In this document: positions 1 through 6,708 of the stretch, piece by piece
How the letters are laid out: every line of letters starts with the position of its first letter
Numbering within the stretch: position 1 is the stretch's first letter
From: an uncultured Candidatus Saccharibacteria bacterium
GTDB lineage: Bacteria; Patescibacteriota; Saccharimonadia; Saccharimonadales; Saccharimonadaceae
Assembly (NCBI GenBank): GCA_947304075.1
Contig: CAMYZY010000020.1
Location: 1-10,037 of the forward strand
Length of the DNA stretch: 10,037 nucleotides
Reading direction: 5' to 3'
Program-made: the position numbers and the translations under genes
The notes under the pieces: model-generated
Database searches by the model: none
What the model saw: the letters and a program-made list of their open reading frames with translations, nothing else
Told to the model about the DNA's origin: nothing

Positions 1-318
1 AATCACCATTCCACGGCCAGATTTAACAGTAGGAATATCATCAGCCGAAGAATATACGCGACGTCCAGGTTTTGATACCTTAGCGATTTCATTAATCTTA
101 GCATTAGCACCTGGCTCGTTAATCACAACGTGAAGTATTCCGCGTGGAGTTCCTTCCACTACTTCAAAATTTGCTACGTAGCCATTTTTAGCCAAAACTT
201 CAATTAAACCAACTTTTAATTTGGAAGTTGGAACCATTATTTCGTTTTTGCCAACTATCACAGCATTGCGAATTCGCGTGATAAGATCGGCAATTTGATC
301 AGTAGATTGTATTGACAT
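1..318 (-). CDS. rpsH: 30S ribosomal protein S8, C-terminus cut by window edge
   Basis: Ribosomal protein S8 binds the central domain of 16S rRNA and is needed for platform assembly of the small subunit. The first 106 residues are visible. The N-terminus has the family pattern DQIADLITRIRNA, and the frame reaches the SGRGMVI segment just before the edge. About 25 C-terminal residues, including the conserved end of the family, lie outside the window. Two adjacent ATGs exist (316-318 and 319-321). I chose 318 because the upstream AAAGGAG lies only 1 nt from the first ATG and 4 nt from the second, and because the S8 N-terminus aligns better. It follows rpsN in the same operon after a 12-nt gap, as in most bacterial spc operons. 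Confidence 0.93.
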   Translation of the reverse strand, partial: MSIQSTDQIADLITRIRNAVIVGKNEIMVPTSKLKVGLIEVLAKNGYVANFEVVEGTPRGILHVVINEPGANAKINEIAKVSKPGRRVYSSADDIPTVKSGRGMVI

Positions 319-330
319 CATTCTCCTTTC

Positions 331-600
331 TTACCAGCTACTCTTAGTTACACCAGGAATTTCGCCTTTACTAGCTTTTTCCCGGAAATTAATACGTGAA
401 AGACCAAATTGGCGCATATATCCGCGTGGGCGTCCGTCCAACATATCGCGGTTTTTGAGCCGAGTTGGTGAAGCGTTGCGTGGAAGTTTTTGCAAACCTT
501 CCAAATCACCTGCTGCCTTTAGCTCTGCACGCTTGGCTTTATACTTTTCATACATTTTGCGTCGTTTTTCGTCACGGAGGACTGCAGATTTCTTAGCCAT
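331..600 (-). CDS. rpsN: 30S ribosomal protein S14, zinc-free form
   Basis: S14 sits in the head of the 30S subunit next to S3 and S10. The protein is 89 residues, starting MAKKSAVLRDEKRR, with the conserved stretch LPRNASPTRLKNRD (39-52), RPRGYMRQFGLSR (57-69) and the C-terminal SSW. There is no CXXC pair, so this is the C-minus (zinc-independent) type, in the shorter 89-residue version rather than the ~101-residue enterobacterial one. An upstream in-frame ATG at 621 lies inside rplE. The start at 600 is preferred because AAGGAGG lies about 8 nt upstream, inside the last rplE codons, and matches the family N-terminus. One base separates it from the rplE stop. Confidence 0.95.
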   Translation of the reverse strand: MAKKSAVLRDEKRRKMYEKYKAKRAELKAAGDLEGLQKLPRNASPTRLKNRDMLDGRPRGYMRQFGLSRINFREKASKGEIPGVTKSSW

Positions 601-601
601 A

Positions 602-1234
602 CTACTTAGCCTCCTTTTCAAACGGCATTCCGAATAATTCTAACAATTTTAGACTTCCTTCCTTTGAGCCATTTTTAATTATAAACGTTACTTCAAGACC
701 ATGGAGAACCGACGCATCCTCAAAAGTGATTTCTGGAAATACAGTCTGTTCCTTAAGTCCTAAATTATAGTTTCCTTGTGCATCAAATGCTGTTTTAGAC
801 ACGCCATGGAAATCACGCACGTGTGGCAAAGCAATATTGATTAAGCGATCAACAAATTCATACATTTTGTCATTGCGTAGAGTCGTGAGATAGCCAACTG
901 GCGCGCCCATGCCTTTACGAATCTTAAATGTCGCAATTGATTTCTTAGCAAGCCTAGAAGTCGCAGCTTGCCCAGTAATCTTTGCAAGAGTAAGTCCTAC
1001 AGTTTCGGTAAAACGCTTGTCTTCACGTTTTTTACCAACACCACATGAAACTACTACTTTCTTTAATTCTGGAACTTGGTTAATGTTTTTAAGACCAAGT
1101 TCTTTTTGTAATTTCGCCTTTAGCTCGTTATTATATAGAGCTTTAAGGCGTGGTTGTGCTTTTGCGTTAGCCACAGCTGTCTTTTTGACAGTCTTGGTAG
1201 CTTTTGCATCGGCAGCCGTTTTCTTTTCCGCCAT
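602..1234 (-). CDS. rplE: 50S ribosomal protein L5 with Lys/Ala-rich N-terminal extension
   Basis: L5 binds 5S rRNA and helps form the central protuberance. At 210 aa it is longer than the usual ~180. The core begins near residue 28 (PRLKALYNNELKAKL) and contains VPELKKVVVSCGVG, the KKSIATFKIRKGMGAPVGYLTTLR-type region (split around residues 98-121), and LPHVRDFHGVSKTAFD. The first 27 residues are almost wholly Ala, Lys, Thr and Asp/Glu, low complexity and presumably disordered. The start ATG overlaps the rplX stop (TAATG), with GGAG a few bases upstream, so the extension is genuinely within the translated frame; no internal methionine gives a more family-like start before residue 30. Confidence 0.95.
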   Translation of the reverse strand: MAEKKTAADAKATKTVKKTAVANAKAQPRLKALYNNELKAKLQKELGLKNINQVPELKKVVVSCGVGKKREDKRFTETVGLTLAKITGQAATSRLAKKSIATFKIRKGMGAPVGYLTTLRNDKMYEFVDRLINIALPHVRDFHGVSKTAFDAQGNYNLGLKEQTVFPEITFEDASVLHGLEVTFIIKNGSKEGSLKLLELFGMPFEKEAK

Positions 1235-1551
1235 TATTTAGCTCCTTTCTTAGCTTTTTTGTCGGCCTTTTTCTCGGCGCGACTCTTTGAATTGTCAACT
1301 TTTTTCACAGCTGGCTTCACGAACTTAGCCGCTTCCACCAACTTCAAATTCGACATATCGACTCCCACATGGACAGTCCTTTTACCGCCATTTGGATTTA
1401 AATATGACTTTCTGACGTGACGTTCAATCACCTCGATACCTTCTAGACAAGCCTTGTGAGCACCGCGGTCAATCTTGACGATTTTTGCGGTCTTACCCTT
1501 ATGCTCGCCAGAAATCACTAGCACCTTATCACCAATCTTCAAACTTTTCAT
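1234..1551 (-). CDS. rplX: 50S ribosomal protein L24
   Basis: L24 is an assembly-initiator protein of the large subunit. The N-terminal KOW motif is clear: KIGDKVLVISGEHKGKTAKIV occupies about residues 5-25. The conserved NPNGGKRTVHVGVDMSNLKLV segment follows (52-72). From about residue 75 the protein becomes a lysine/alanine-rich tail to residue 105. The stop TAA shares its last base with the rplE start, and its own ATG shares its first base with the rplN stop, so translation is probably coupled on both sides. Confidence 0.96.
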   Translation of the reverse strand: MKSLKIGDKVLVISGEHKGKTAKIVKIDRGAHKACLEGIEVIERHVRKSYLNPNGGKRTVHVGVDMSNLKLVEAAKFVKPAVKKVDNSKSRAEKKADKKAKKGAK

Positions 1552-1919
1552 TAGAGTACCTCCGGTGCCAAACTTATAATCTTACTAAAACCAAGATCCC
1601 TTAGTTCGCGTGGAATTGGACCAAACACACGTGTCCCTCTAGGTGTCTTGTCTTCGTTTACAAGCACAGCAGCATTTTCGTCAAATCTAATAGTTGAACC
1701 ATCCGGACGACGAATTGGTGCTACCGTACGCACAATCACTGCACGCACCACTGCTTTTTTCTTAACGTTACCAGTCGGCGAAGCATCCTTGACCGAGCAG
1801 GTCACAATGTCGCCAACCTTTGCATAGCGAGCTCTAGTACCGCCAAGTACTCGGATTACACCAAGTTCCTTTGCGCCAGAGTTATCGGCTACTTTTAATC
1901 TCGTTTCTTGCTGTATCAT
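1551..1919 (-). CDS. rplN: 50S ribosomal protein L14
   Basis: L14 is a universally conserved 50S protein at the subunit interface, contacting h14 of 16S rRNA. It is 122 aa, the standard length, starting MIQQETRLKVADNSGAKE and ending FSKIISLAPEVL. The conserved GTRVFGPIPRELR segment lies at about 95-107. Unlike many neighbours it carries no terminal tail. Both ends overlap the adjacent genes by one base in TAATG junctions (rpsQ upstream, rplX downstream). Confidence 0.97.
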   Translation of the reverse strand: MIQQETRLKVADNSGAKELGVIRVLGGTRARYAKVGDIVTCSVKDASPTGNVKKKAVVRAVIVRTVAPIRRPDGSTIRFDENAAVLVNEDKTPRGTRVFGPIPRELRDLGFSKIISLAPEVL

Positions 1920-2278
1920 TACGCTTCCTCCCCTTCTTCCTTCGTCTTAGCAGACTTTTTTGCTTCCGCAATTTCGTCTGCACCAACTTTTTCAGGAAGT
2001 TCAACGTTGTTGACATCATCTTTGAGTTCAACCTTACCATGTGAACGTTCTAGAATCTTCACCAAAGTATAAGCCTTGGTTTTTGATAAGGGACGTGTCA
2101 TCGCAATTTGGACTCTGTCACCCTCATGGGCTTCGTTCTTTTCATCGTGTGCAGTATATTTACGAGTTTTAGTATACTGTTTGCGATAAAGTGGATGAGT
2201 TTCTCTACTTACGATAGAGACGGTAATGGTCTTATCGCGCTTATCGGAAGTAACAACTCCAATCAAAGTGTGTGCCAT
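1919..2278 (-). CDS. rpsQ: 30S ribosomal protein S17 with C-terminal extension
   Basis: S17 is a primary binding protein of the 16S 5' domain. The OB-fold core is recognisable: LIGVVTSDKRDKTITVSI (5-22), the Arg/Lys/Tyr-rich hairpin around 30-42, then HEGDRVQIAMTRPLSKTK (51-68). The family is usually near 85 aa; this one is 119 because of a charged, Glu/Lys-rich tail from about residue 83. It starts only 1 nt after the rplP stop, with AGAGGAG upstream. In most bacteria rpmC (L29) sits between rplP and rpsQ; there is no room for it here, and the S17 tail does not resemble L29. Confidence 0.95.
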   Translation of the reverse strand: MAHTLIGVVTSDKRDKTITVSIVSRETHPLYRKQYTKTRKYTAHDEKNEAHEGDRVQIAMTRPLSKTKAYTLVKILERSHGKVELKDDVNNVELPEKVGADEIAEAKKSAKTKEEGEEA

Positions 2279-2279
2279 C

Positions 2280-2699
2280 TTAAAACTCCTCTTTCTTAAT
2301 TATTTTACATTTCACTGGCAACTTGTGTGAAGCAAGTCGGAGAGCTTCCTTCGCTTGTTCATCAGTAACGTCAGCAATTTCAAACATCACTGTACCAGCC
2401 TTAACCTTAGCCACATAAAACTGTGGTTCACCTTTACCAGAACCCATTTTTACATCAAGTGGTTTCTTAGTCACAGGTGTATGTGGGAAAATTCGAATCC
2501 AAATTTTACCACCACGCTTAATGTAACGCGTAATCGCTTGACGAGCAGCCTCAATTTGCTTTGAAGTGACGCGTTCGTTGTCTAGAGACATCAAACCATA
2601 GTCACCAAATGCTACAGTGTTGCATCGCGTTGCGACACCTTCGTTTTTGCCTTTGCGCACCTTGCGGTGAGCGGTTTTTCTCGGAAGTAAAATAGCCAT
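2280..2699 (-). CDS. rplP: 50S ribosomal protein L16
   Basis: L16 lies near the A-site tRNA elbow and organises the peptidyl transferase region late in assembly. Length is 139 aa, normal for the family. Visible signatures are LPRKTAHRKVRKGK near the start, GDYGLMSL (32-39), IWIRIFPHTPVTKKP (66-80) and MGSGKGEPQFYVAKVKAG (85-102). At the position of the E. coli arginine hydroxylated by the YcfD oxygenase (R81 there) this protein has lysine (K84). The upstream GGGGGAG lies in the end of rpsC. Its 3' neighbour is rpsQ rather than rpmC. Confidence 0.96.
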   Translation of the reverse strand: MAILLPRKTAHRKVRKGKNEGVATRCNTVAFGDYGLMSLDNERVTSKQIEAARQAITRYIKRGGKIWIRIFPHTPVTKKPLDVKMGSGKGEPQFYVAKVKAGTVMFEIADVTDEQAKEALRLASHKLPVKCKIIKKEEF

Positions 2700-2701
2700 G
2701 A

Positions 2702-3328
2702 TTATTTCTCCCCCTTATAAATCCAGACCTTTACTCCGACAATACCGGCAATCGTTGGTGCATGATGACAGTAAAAATCGATATCAGCTCTGAGCGTATG
2801 TAGTGGTACCGAACCTTCGATGAACTTTTCACGACGGCTCATTTCAGCACCATTCAAACGTCCAGCAACTTCGATACGAACACCTTTAGCACCAGCATTC
2901 ATTGTCGATTGTAGAGCCATCTTTACAGCTCTACGGAAATTCATACGCTTGCCAAGCTGGAAACCAATATTCTCTGCAACTAATTTTGCATTGAGCTCTG
3001 GTTTTTTCACTTCTTCGACATTAATACGAATTGGACCATCTATTATTTTTTCGAGCTCTTTCTTTAGCTCATTAATACCGGCTCCTTGCTTACCAATTAC
3101 GCTACCAGCCTTAGCTGTTAAAATCGTAATCGTTGTAAGATTTGCGGAGCGTTCGATATTGATTCGCGCAATCGTCGGACGAGATTTGTATCTGTTCTCG
3201 ATAAACTCGCGAATCTTGACGTCTTCCACTAGCCAATGGCGAAAATCGCTCTTCCTAGTAAACCACTTCGAAGACCAATCTTTGCTGACCTGGAGACGGT
3301 AAGAGATGGGATTAACCTTCTGACCCAT
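2702..3328 (-). CDS. rpsC: 30S ribosomal protein S3
   Basis: S3 forms part of the mRNA entry channel and contributes to helicase activity of the ribosome. It begins MGQKVNPISYRLQ, has a type II KH domain with the GXXG loop GKQG at residues 79-82, and ends with SVPLHTLRADIDFY (173-186) and GVKVWIYKGEK. At 208 aa it is slightly shorter than the E. coli form (about 230 aa) because the C-terminal tail is short. One base separates its start from the rplV stop. Confidence 0.97.
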   Translation of the reverse strand: MGQKVNPISYRLQVSKDWSSKWFTRKSDFRHWLVEDVKIREFIENRYKSRPTIARINIERSANLTTITILTAKAGSVIGKQGAGINELKKELEKIIDGPIRINVEEVKKPELNAKLVAENIGFQLGKRMNFRRAVKMALQSTMNAGAKGVRIEVAGRLNGAEMSRREKFIEGSVPLHTLRADIDFYCHHAPTIAGIVGVKVWIYKGEK

Positions 3329-3329
3329 A

Positions 3330-3788
3330 TTACTTTTTCTCCTTCTTCGCTTCAGCCTTAGCTGGCTTTGCAGCGGTTTTCACCTCTGGTTTTTCGGATT
3401 TTTTATCCGCGCTTGCTTTGGCTTCTTTTTTAACCTTTTCTTCGCCTGCGACCTCGACGAATATATTACTGCTTATCTTTTCGTAAGGAAGTGCACGACC
3501 ACGTGATGCTGGTTTGTACCTACGCATCCTGGTACCACTTGTTACAAAAATTCTCGCAATCCGAATAGTTTTCGGATCAATTGAGACCTTGGAATTGTTT
3601 AATAAATTAGCATTTGCTGATTCCACCGCCTTAAGTACTGCTCTTGCAGCACGACGTGGAGTGTGTTCTAGAATCACCACAGCATCTGCGACGTATCTAT
3701 CTCTCACAAGAGAAGCTACTATAGTAGTTTTTCTTGGCTGAGAATCGATGCCTTTTTCATATGCATGTGCAAAATATGTGTCCGCCAT
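3330..3788 (-). CDS. rplV: 50S ribosomal protein L22 with Lys-rich C-terminal tail
   Basis: L22 lines the nascent-peptide exit tunnel with its long beta-hairpin. The core covers about residues 10-115: RDRYVADAVVILEHTPRRAA in helical region 29-48, the hairpin around 80-100 (RMRRYKPASRGRALPYEK) and SNIFVEV. Residues 117-152 are a Lys/Ala/Glu-rich low-complexity tail, so the protein is 152 aa against a usual ~110. It starts 2 nt after the rpsS stop. Confidence 0.95.
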   Translation of the reverse strand: MADTYFAHAYEKGIDSQPRKTTIVASLVRDRYVADAVVILEHTPRRAARAVLKAVESANANLLNNSKVSIDPKTIRIARIFVTSGTRMRRYKPASRGRALPYEKISSNIFVEVAGEEKVKKEAKASADKKSEKPEVKTAAKPAKAEAKKEKK

Positions 3789-3790
3789 AA

Positions 3791-4084
3791 TTAATTACTC
3801 CCTTTCGCGGCCGCAGCTTCTGCAGCTTTCTTACCACCATGGCGTTTAAACTTACGAGTTGGCGCAAATTCACCAAGTTTATGACCCACCATATTTTCTG
3901 AAATAAACACTGGGACGTGAACTTTACCATTATGAATAGCAATCGTACGGCCAACCATTTCTGGTGAAATTGTCGACTGTCTTGCCCAAGTCTTTATTAT
4001 GGTGCGATCTTCACTGGAAAGTGCGGCAATCTTCTTTGCGAGTTTATAGTCCACAAATGGACCCTTTTTCAGACTCCTAGACAT
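3791..4084 (-). CDS. rpsS: 30S ribosomal protein S19
   Basis: S19 lies in the head of the 30S subunit, partners S13, and contacts the A-site finger of the 50S. It starts MSRSLKKGPFVDYKLAKKI and contains the diagnostic ARQSTISPEMVGRTIAIHNGK run (split about residues 34-54) and GHKLGEFAPTRKFKRHGGKK (67-86). A short Ala-rich tail ends the 97-aa protein. The start ATG overlaps the rplB stop in TAATG, with AGGAAGAGG upstream. Confidence 0.97.
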   Translation of the reverse strand: MSRSLKKGPFVDYKLAKKIAALSSEDRTIIKTWARQSTISPEMVGRTIAIHNGKVHVPVFISENMVGHKLGEFAPTRKFKRHGGKKAAEAAAAKGSN

Positions 4085-4920
4085 TATTTCCTCTTTCCTT
4101 CGTGGCGACTGCGCACGATCATTTTATTAGTTTTCTTGTTGTGACGAGTACGATAGCCCAAAGTGAGTTGACCCCACGGTGTGCGCGGAGCTTTACCCGA
4201 ACCGTGACGACCACCATCACCACCACCGTGTGGGTGATCTGTAGCATTCATTACTACACCACGTACTGTTGGGCGAATACCCTTACGGCGACGTCGACCA
4301 GCCGCGCCAATCTTCACATTCTGATGCTGAACGTTCGAAACTGTACCAATTGAAGCTTCGCAAGTACTCAAAACTTTACGAACTTCGCCTGAAGGCATTT
4401 TAAGAGTGGCATAGCCATCTTCCTTTGCCATCAGCTGTGCGCTTGCTCCAGCCGCGCGTACCATTTGCGCGCCACGACCAGGAGTTAACTCTACTGCATA
4501 TACAAAAGTACCAACTGGGATATTTTCAAGTGGCATTCGGCTTGATTCTTCTACTTCAATTTCCTTACCAGTCTTGAAAGTGGTGCCTTTTACCATCTTT
4601 GTGTCAGCAATCACATAATAATATGTTCCATTTTCGTCTTTAACTCTTGCAATACGAGCCGAACGATTTGGATCATATTCAATTTCTTCTACCGTAAAAG
4701 TCAAATTTTCCGGTAGTTTATAGGTCAAAACTCGATAATGACGTTTGACGCCACCACCGCGGTGTCGTACTGTAATACGACCTTGATTATTTTTACCTGC
4801 CTGTTGCTTCTTGGCAAGCGTCAAAGCTTTCATAGGCTTTTTGGTCGTAATTTGATCAAAATCCTGTGTTGTCTTCTGACGTTGCGCCGGAGTAATCGGG
4901 CGGTAAGCCTTAATAGCCAT
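4084..4920 (-). CDS. rplB: 50S ribosomal protein L2
   Basis: L2 is one of the most conserved 50S proteins and is required for subunit association and peptidyl transferase activity. It is 278 aa, the family length. Evidence includes NNQGRITVRHRGGGVKR (44-60) and the C-terminal MNATDHPHGGGDGGRHG block (224-240); H229 falls at the same number as the functionally important E. coli H229. GKAPRTPWG follows (242-250), and the protein ends in a basic tail SRHEGKRK. The start overlaps the rplW stop by one base, and the stop overlaps the rpsS start by one base. Confidence 0.98.
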   Translation of the reverse strand: MAIKAYRPITPAQRQKTTQDFDQITTKKPMKALTLAKKQQAGKNNQGRITVRHRGGGVKRHYRVLTYKLPENLTFTVEEIEYDPNRSARIARVKDENGTYYYVIADTKMVKGTTFKTGKEIEVEESSRMPLENIPVGTFVYAVELTPGRGAQMVRAAGASAQLMAKEDGYATLKMPSGEVRKVLSTCEASIGTVSNVQHQNVKIGAAGRRRRKGIRPTVRGVVMNATDHPHGGGDGGRHGSGKAPRTPWGQLTLGYRTRHNKKTNKMIVRSRHEGKRK

Positions 4921-5321
4921 TATTTATTCTCCTTTCCTGCATTCTTGTCAGCCTTTTTGGTTTTTGCAACCTTTTCAGCTTCCTTTGCGCTGGATTCATT
5001 CTCTGGTTCATCAAATACTTTGATTGAATCGCCTTTTTTTAATTTGACGTAAGCAAACTTCTTGTCCTGACGATGAGTAATACCAGGATAAGCGTGCTTA
5101 CCTTTGCTAAATTTAGCCTTTTTACCATCACGAATCAATGTGCGAACATCAGTTACAGTCACATTAAATTCTTTTTCGACCATCTTAGCGATTTCTTGTT
5201 TACCCATTGATTTTTTCACTGGGAAAACATAAATCCGATTAGTCTGCTCCAAATAACTCTTCTCGGTAGCTCTTGGTTCAATGAGATGGAGTTTGATATT
5301 GGTATTATCATTTTTTGCCAT
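4920..5321 (-). CDS. rplW: 50S ribosomal protein L23 with charged C-terminal tail
   Basis: L23 sits at the polypeptide exit and is the docking site for trigger factor and SRP. The family start LIEPRATEKSYLEQTNRIYVF is visible in residues 13-33, followed by KQEIAKMVEKEFNV (41-54) and VRTLIRDGKKAKF (60-72). After about residue 100 there is a Lys/Glu/Ala-rich tail, giving 133 aa against the usual ~95-100. It starts 1 nt after the rplD stop with AAAGGAG upstream. Confidence 0.95.
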   Translation of the reverse strand: MAKNDNTNIKLHLIEPRATEKSYLEQTNRIYVFPVKKSMGKQEIAKMVEKEFNVTVTDVRTLIRDGKKAKFSKGKHAYPGITHRQDKKFAYVKLKKGDSIKVFDEPENESSAKEAEKVAKTKKADKNAGKENK

Positions 5322-5322
5322 C

Positions 5323-5922
5323 TTATTTCTCCTTTCCTAGTAGCCACTCTTCAGTAGCTTTTAGAGCCGCTTCAGAAAACACGATCGCATCTGCATTCAT
5401 AATGTCGAAAACATTTAGATATGTAGCACGTACCAATTTCACGTTTGGCAAATTATTAGTTGAACGCAAAACTTCAGGAGTTTTTTCTGCTGCCACAGCT
5501 AATACATTTTTGCCATCAAGTTTCATGTCTTTTAAGACTTTTGCTGCGTCTTTAGTTTTACCAGTTAATTTTACATCAGCAGGTAAAATCAACACGGCCT
5601 TGTCGGCATTTTTCATCGATAATGCTTGACGCACAGCTAATAGTTTAGATGATTTAGCAATTTTCTTAGTGAAATTTTCGTTGCCAGTGCGACCAAATGC
5701 CACACCACCATGTCGCCAAATCGGGTTACGAGTCGAGCCAAAACGTGCTCTACCAGTTCCTTTTTGTCTCCAAGGTTTCTTGCCGCCACCACTTACTTCA
5801 CCACGCTTCAAAGTTTTTGCGTGCGAAGAACGTGAATTAGCAAGATATGCATCATAAGCGAGTTTCACGAGTTCGTGGTTTTCTACGTTCAAACCAAAAA
5901 TGTCTTTGTTTAATGTAGCCAT
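5323..5922 (-). CDS. rplD: 50S ribosomal protein L4
   Basis: L4 is an early-assembly protein whose loop reaches the exit tunnel; in E. coli it also represses the S10 operon. The loop is clear: VSGGGKKPWRQKGTGRAR (43-60), then GSTRNPIWRHGGVAFG (62-77). The C-terminal Rossmann-like half contains LPNVKLVRATYLNVFDIM and ADAIVFSEAAL. Length is 199 aa, normal. Its Shine-Dalgarno AAGGAG is embedded in the last codons of rplC, and the start lies 1 nt after that stop. L4 is the obvious candidate to act on the leader ahead of rplC, but that is inference from E. coli. Confidence 0.97.
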   Translation of the reverse strand: MATLNKDIFGLNVENHELVKLAYDAYLANSRSSHAKTLKRGEVSGGGKKPWRQKGTGRARFGSTRNPIWRHGGVAFGRTGNENFTKKIAKSSKLLAVRQALSMKNADKAVLILPADVKLTGKTKDAAKVLKDMKLDGKNVLAVAAEKTPEVLRSTNNLPNVKLVRATYLNVFDIMNADAIVFSEAALKATEEWLLGKEK

Positions 5923-5923
5923 A

Positions 5924-6544
5924 TTACTCCTTTCCCTCCACGCTTACGATTCCTTTGTTTGGGCCAGGCACCGCGCCTTTTAGTCCAATCAAATTCTTTT
6001 CGACGTCAATATAAGAAACCACCAAATTCTTTACCGTCACAGTATCATGTCCCATACGACCAGGCATTTTCTTGCCTTTAAAAATCTTCTGTGGGTACAT
6101 TGAACCAATTGAACCTACGCGACGAATATTACCTTTAAAACCATGCGTATTACGTGATTCGTTAAAATTATGTCTTTTCACAGTACCAGCAAAACCTTTA
6201 CCTTTGCTTGTACCAGTTACTGAGACCTTATCTCCCAATTTGAAACTTTCGACCGTTAGAGTATCCCCTAGTTTCATGTCTTCTGGAATTGTGTCAAGAC
6301 GAAATTCCTTCAAGATCTTAGGATTGATATTTTCACCGGCCTTCTTTACGTGACCGGAAACCGACTTGCTCAGATTCTTACCCTGACCGTAGCCCACTTG
6401 CACAGCATTATAACCATCGGTGTCGACAGTTTTTATCTGAGTCACCGTGCACGGACCGGCTTGCAGGATCGTTACTGGCGTAACTTCACCCGATTCACCG
6501 ATAATCTGGGTCATACCAATTTTGGTGCCGAGAATGACTTGCAT
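5924..6544 (-). CDS. rplC: 50S ribosomal protein L3, first gene of the operon
   Basis: L3 is a primary assembly protein close to the peptidyl transferase centre. It starts MQVILGTKIGMTQ, matching the family N-terminus, and has GTSKGKGFAGTVKRHNF (111-127), RRVGSIGSMYPQKIFKGK (141-158) and MPGRMGHDTVT (160-170); total 206 aa. The same frame extends upstream to a GTG at 6604, but the ATG at 6544 fits the family and has AAAGGA 6 nt upstream. The extra 20 codons would run through a conserved-looking leader hairpin. rpsJ (S10), which normally precedes rplC, is not here. Confidence 0.97.
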   Translation of the reverse strand: MQVILGTKIGMTQIIGESGEVTPVTILQAGPCTVTQIKTVDTDGYNAVQVGYGQGKNLSKSVSGHVKKAGENINPKILKEFRLDTIPEDMKLGDTLTVESFKLGDKVSVTGTSKGKGFAGTVKRHNFNESRNTHGFKGNIRRVGSIGSMYPQKIFKGKKMPGRMGHDTVTVKNLVVSYIDVEKNLIGLKGAVPGPNKGIVSVEGKE

Positions 6545-6574
6545 CCTATTCCTTTCGTTTAATATTATTTTAGA

Positions 6575-6601
6575 GTTTTGCCTCTGTACAACAGGCAAAA
6601 C
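6575..6601 (-). repeat. Leader hairpin B, 9-bp stem with palindromic 9-nt loop
   Basis: On the minus strand GTTTTGCCT pairs perfectly with AGGCAAAAC around the loop GTTGTACAG. The loop holds the self-complementary hexamer TGTACA. It lies 30 nt upstream of the rplC start codon. It is the second copy of a tandem unit (see 6637-6663); both are followed by a TCTAA-containing AT-rich stretch. There is no T-tract of the kind expected for a terminator directly after the stem. Confidence 0.85.
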
Positions 6602-6607
6602 CACTTC

Positions 6608-6624
6608 TCCTACCTATAGCAGGA
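6608..6624 (-). repeat. Small hairpin between the two related leader hairpins
   Basis: TCCTGC pairs with GTAGGA (one G·T wobble) around loop TATAG. It occupies the linker between hairpins A and B and its 3' arm carries a GGAG-like sequence. It may only stack the linker; a role is not established. Confidence 0.45.
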
Positions 6625-6636
6625 TTTTATTAGAGC

Positions 6637-6663
6637 ATTTTACTTCTGTACACCAAGCAAAAT
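6637..6663 (-). repeat. Leader hairpin A, related to hairpin B with compensatory changes
   Basis: On the minus strand ATTTTGCTT pairs with AAGTAAAAT around loop GGTGTACAG. Against hairpin B the loop keeps GnTGTACAG, and the stem differs at three pairs, all of which preserve pairing: pair 1 A-T versus G-C, pair 6 G·T versus G-C, pair 8 T-A versus C-G. The two hairpins have identical dimensions (9-bp stem, 9-nt loop) and are separated by 35 nt. Confidence 0.85.
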
Positions 6664-6675
6664 ACACTATTAAAA

Positions 6676-6708
6676 CTAGACTTTTAGGCTGGTTTCCATG
6701 CTTGACAT
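6676..6708 (-). CDS. Putative leader peptide MSSMETSLKV ahead of rplC
   Basis: A ten-codon ORF lies about 30 nt from the predicted transcription start. It is preceded by AAGGAGAGGT (6716-6725), which is a strong match to the anti-Shine-Dalgarno with workable spacing to the ATG at 6708. Its UAG stop forms the end of the 3' arm of the CTAGAC/GTCTAG stem, so a ribosome reaching the stop would have to open that stem. The peptide has no run of a single amino acid that would suggest classic amino-acid attenuation. It is too short to judge coding by composition; the strong ribosome site and the bracketing stem are the only evidence. Confidence 0.4.
   Translation of the reverse strand: MSSMETSLKV

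Noticed and set aside
2820..3302. Long plus-strand open frame opposite rpsC
   Set aside because: It is fully antisense to a clear rpsC gene, has no ribosome site, and its translation has no recognisable family; the same holds for the other plus-strand frames opposite ribosomal genes.
6575..6601. Leader hairpin B as a transcription terminator or attenuator
   Set aside because: The sequence after the stem is TCTAAAATAATATT rather than a T-tract, and its paired relationship with hairpin A points to another role.
6545..6604. GTG at 6604 as the start of a 226-aa rplC
   Set aside because: The extra 20 codons run through hairpin B and lack homology to L3. The ATG at 6544 matches the family start and has a well-spaced AAAGGA, whereas the GGAG before the GTG is only 2 nt away.
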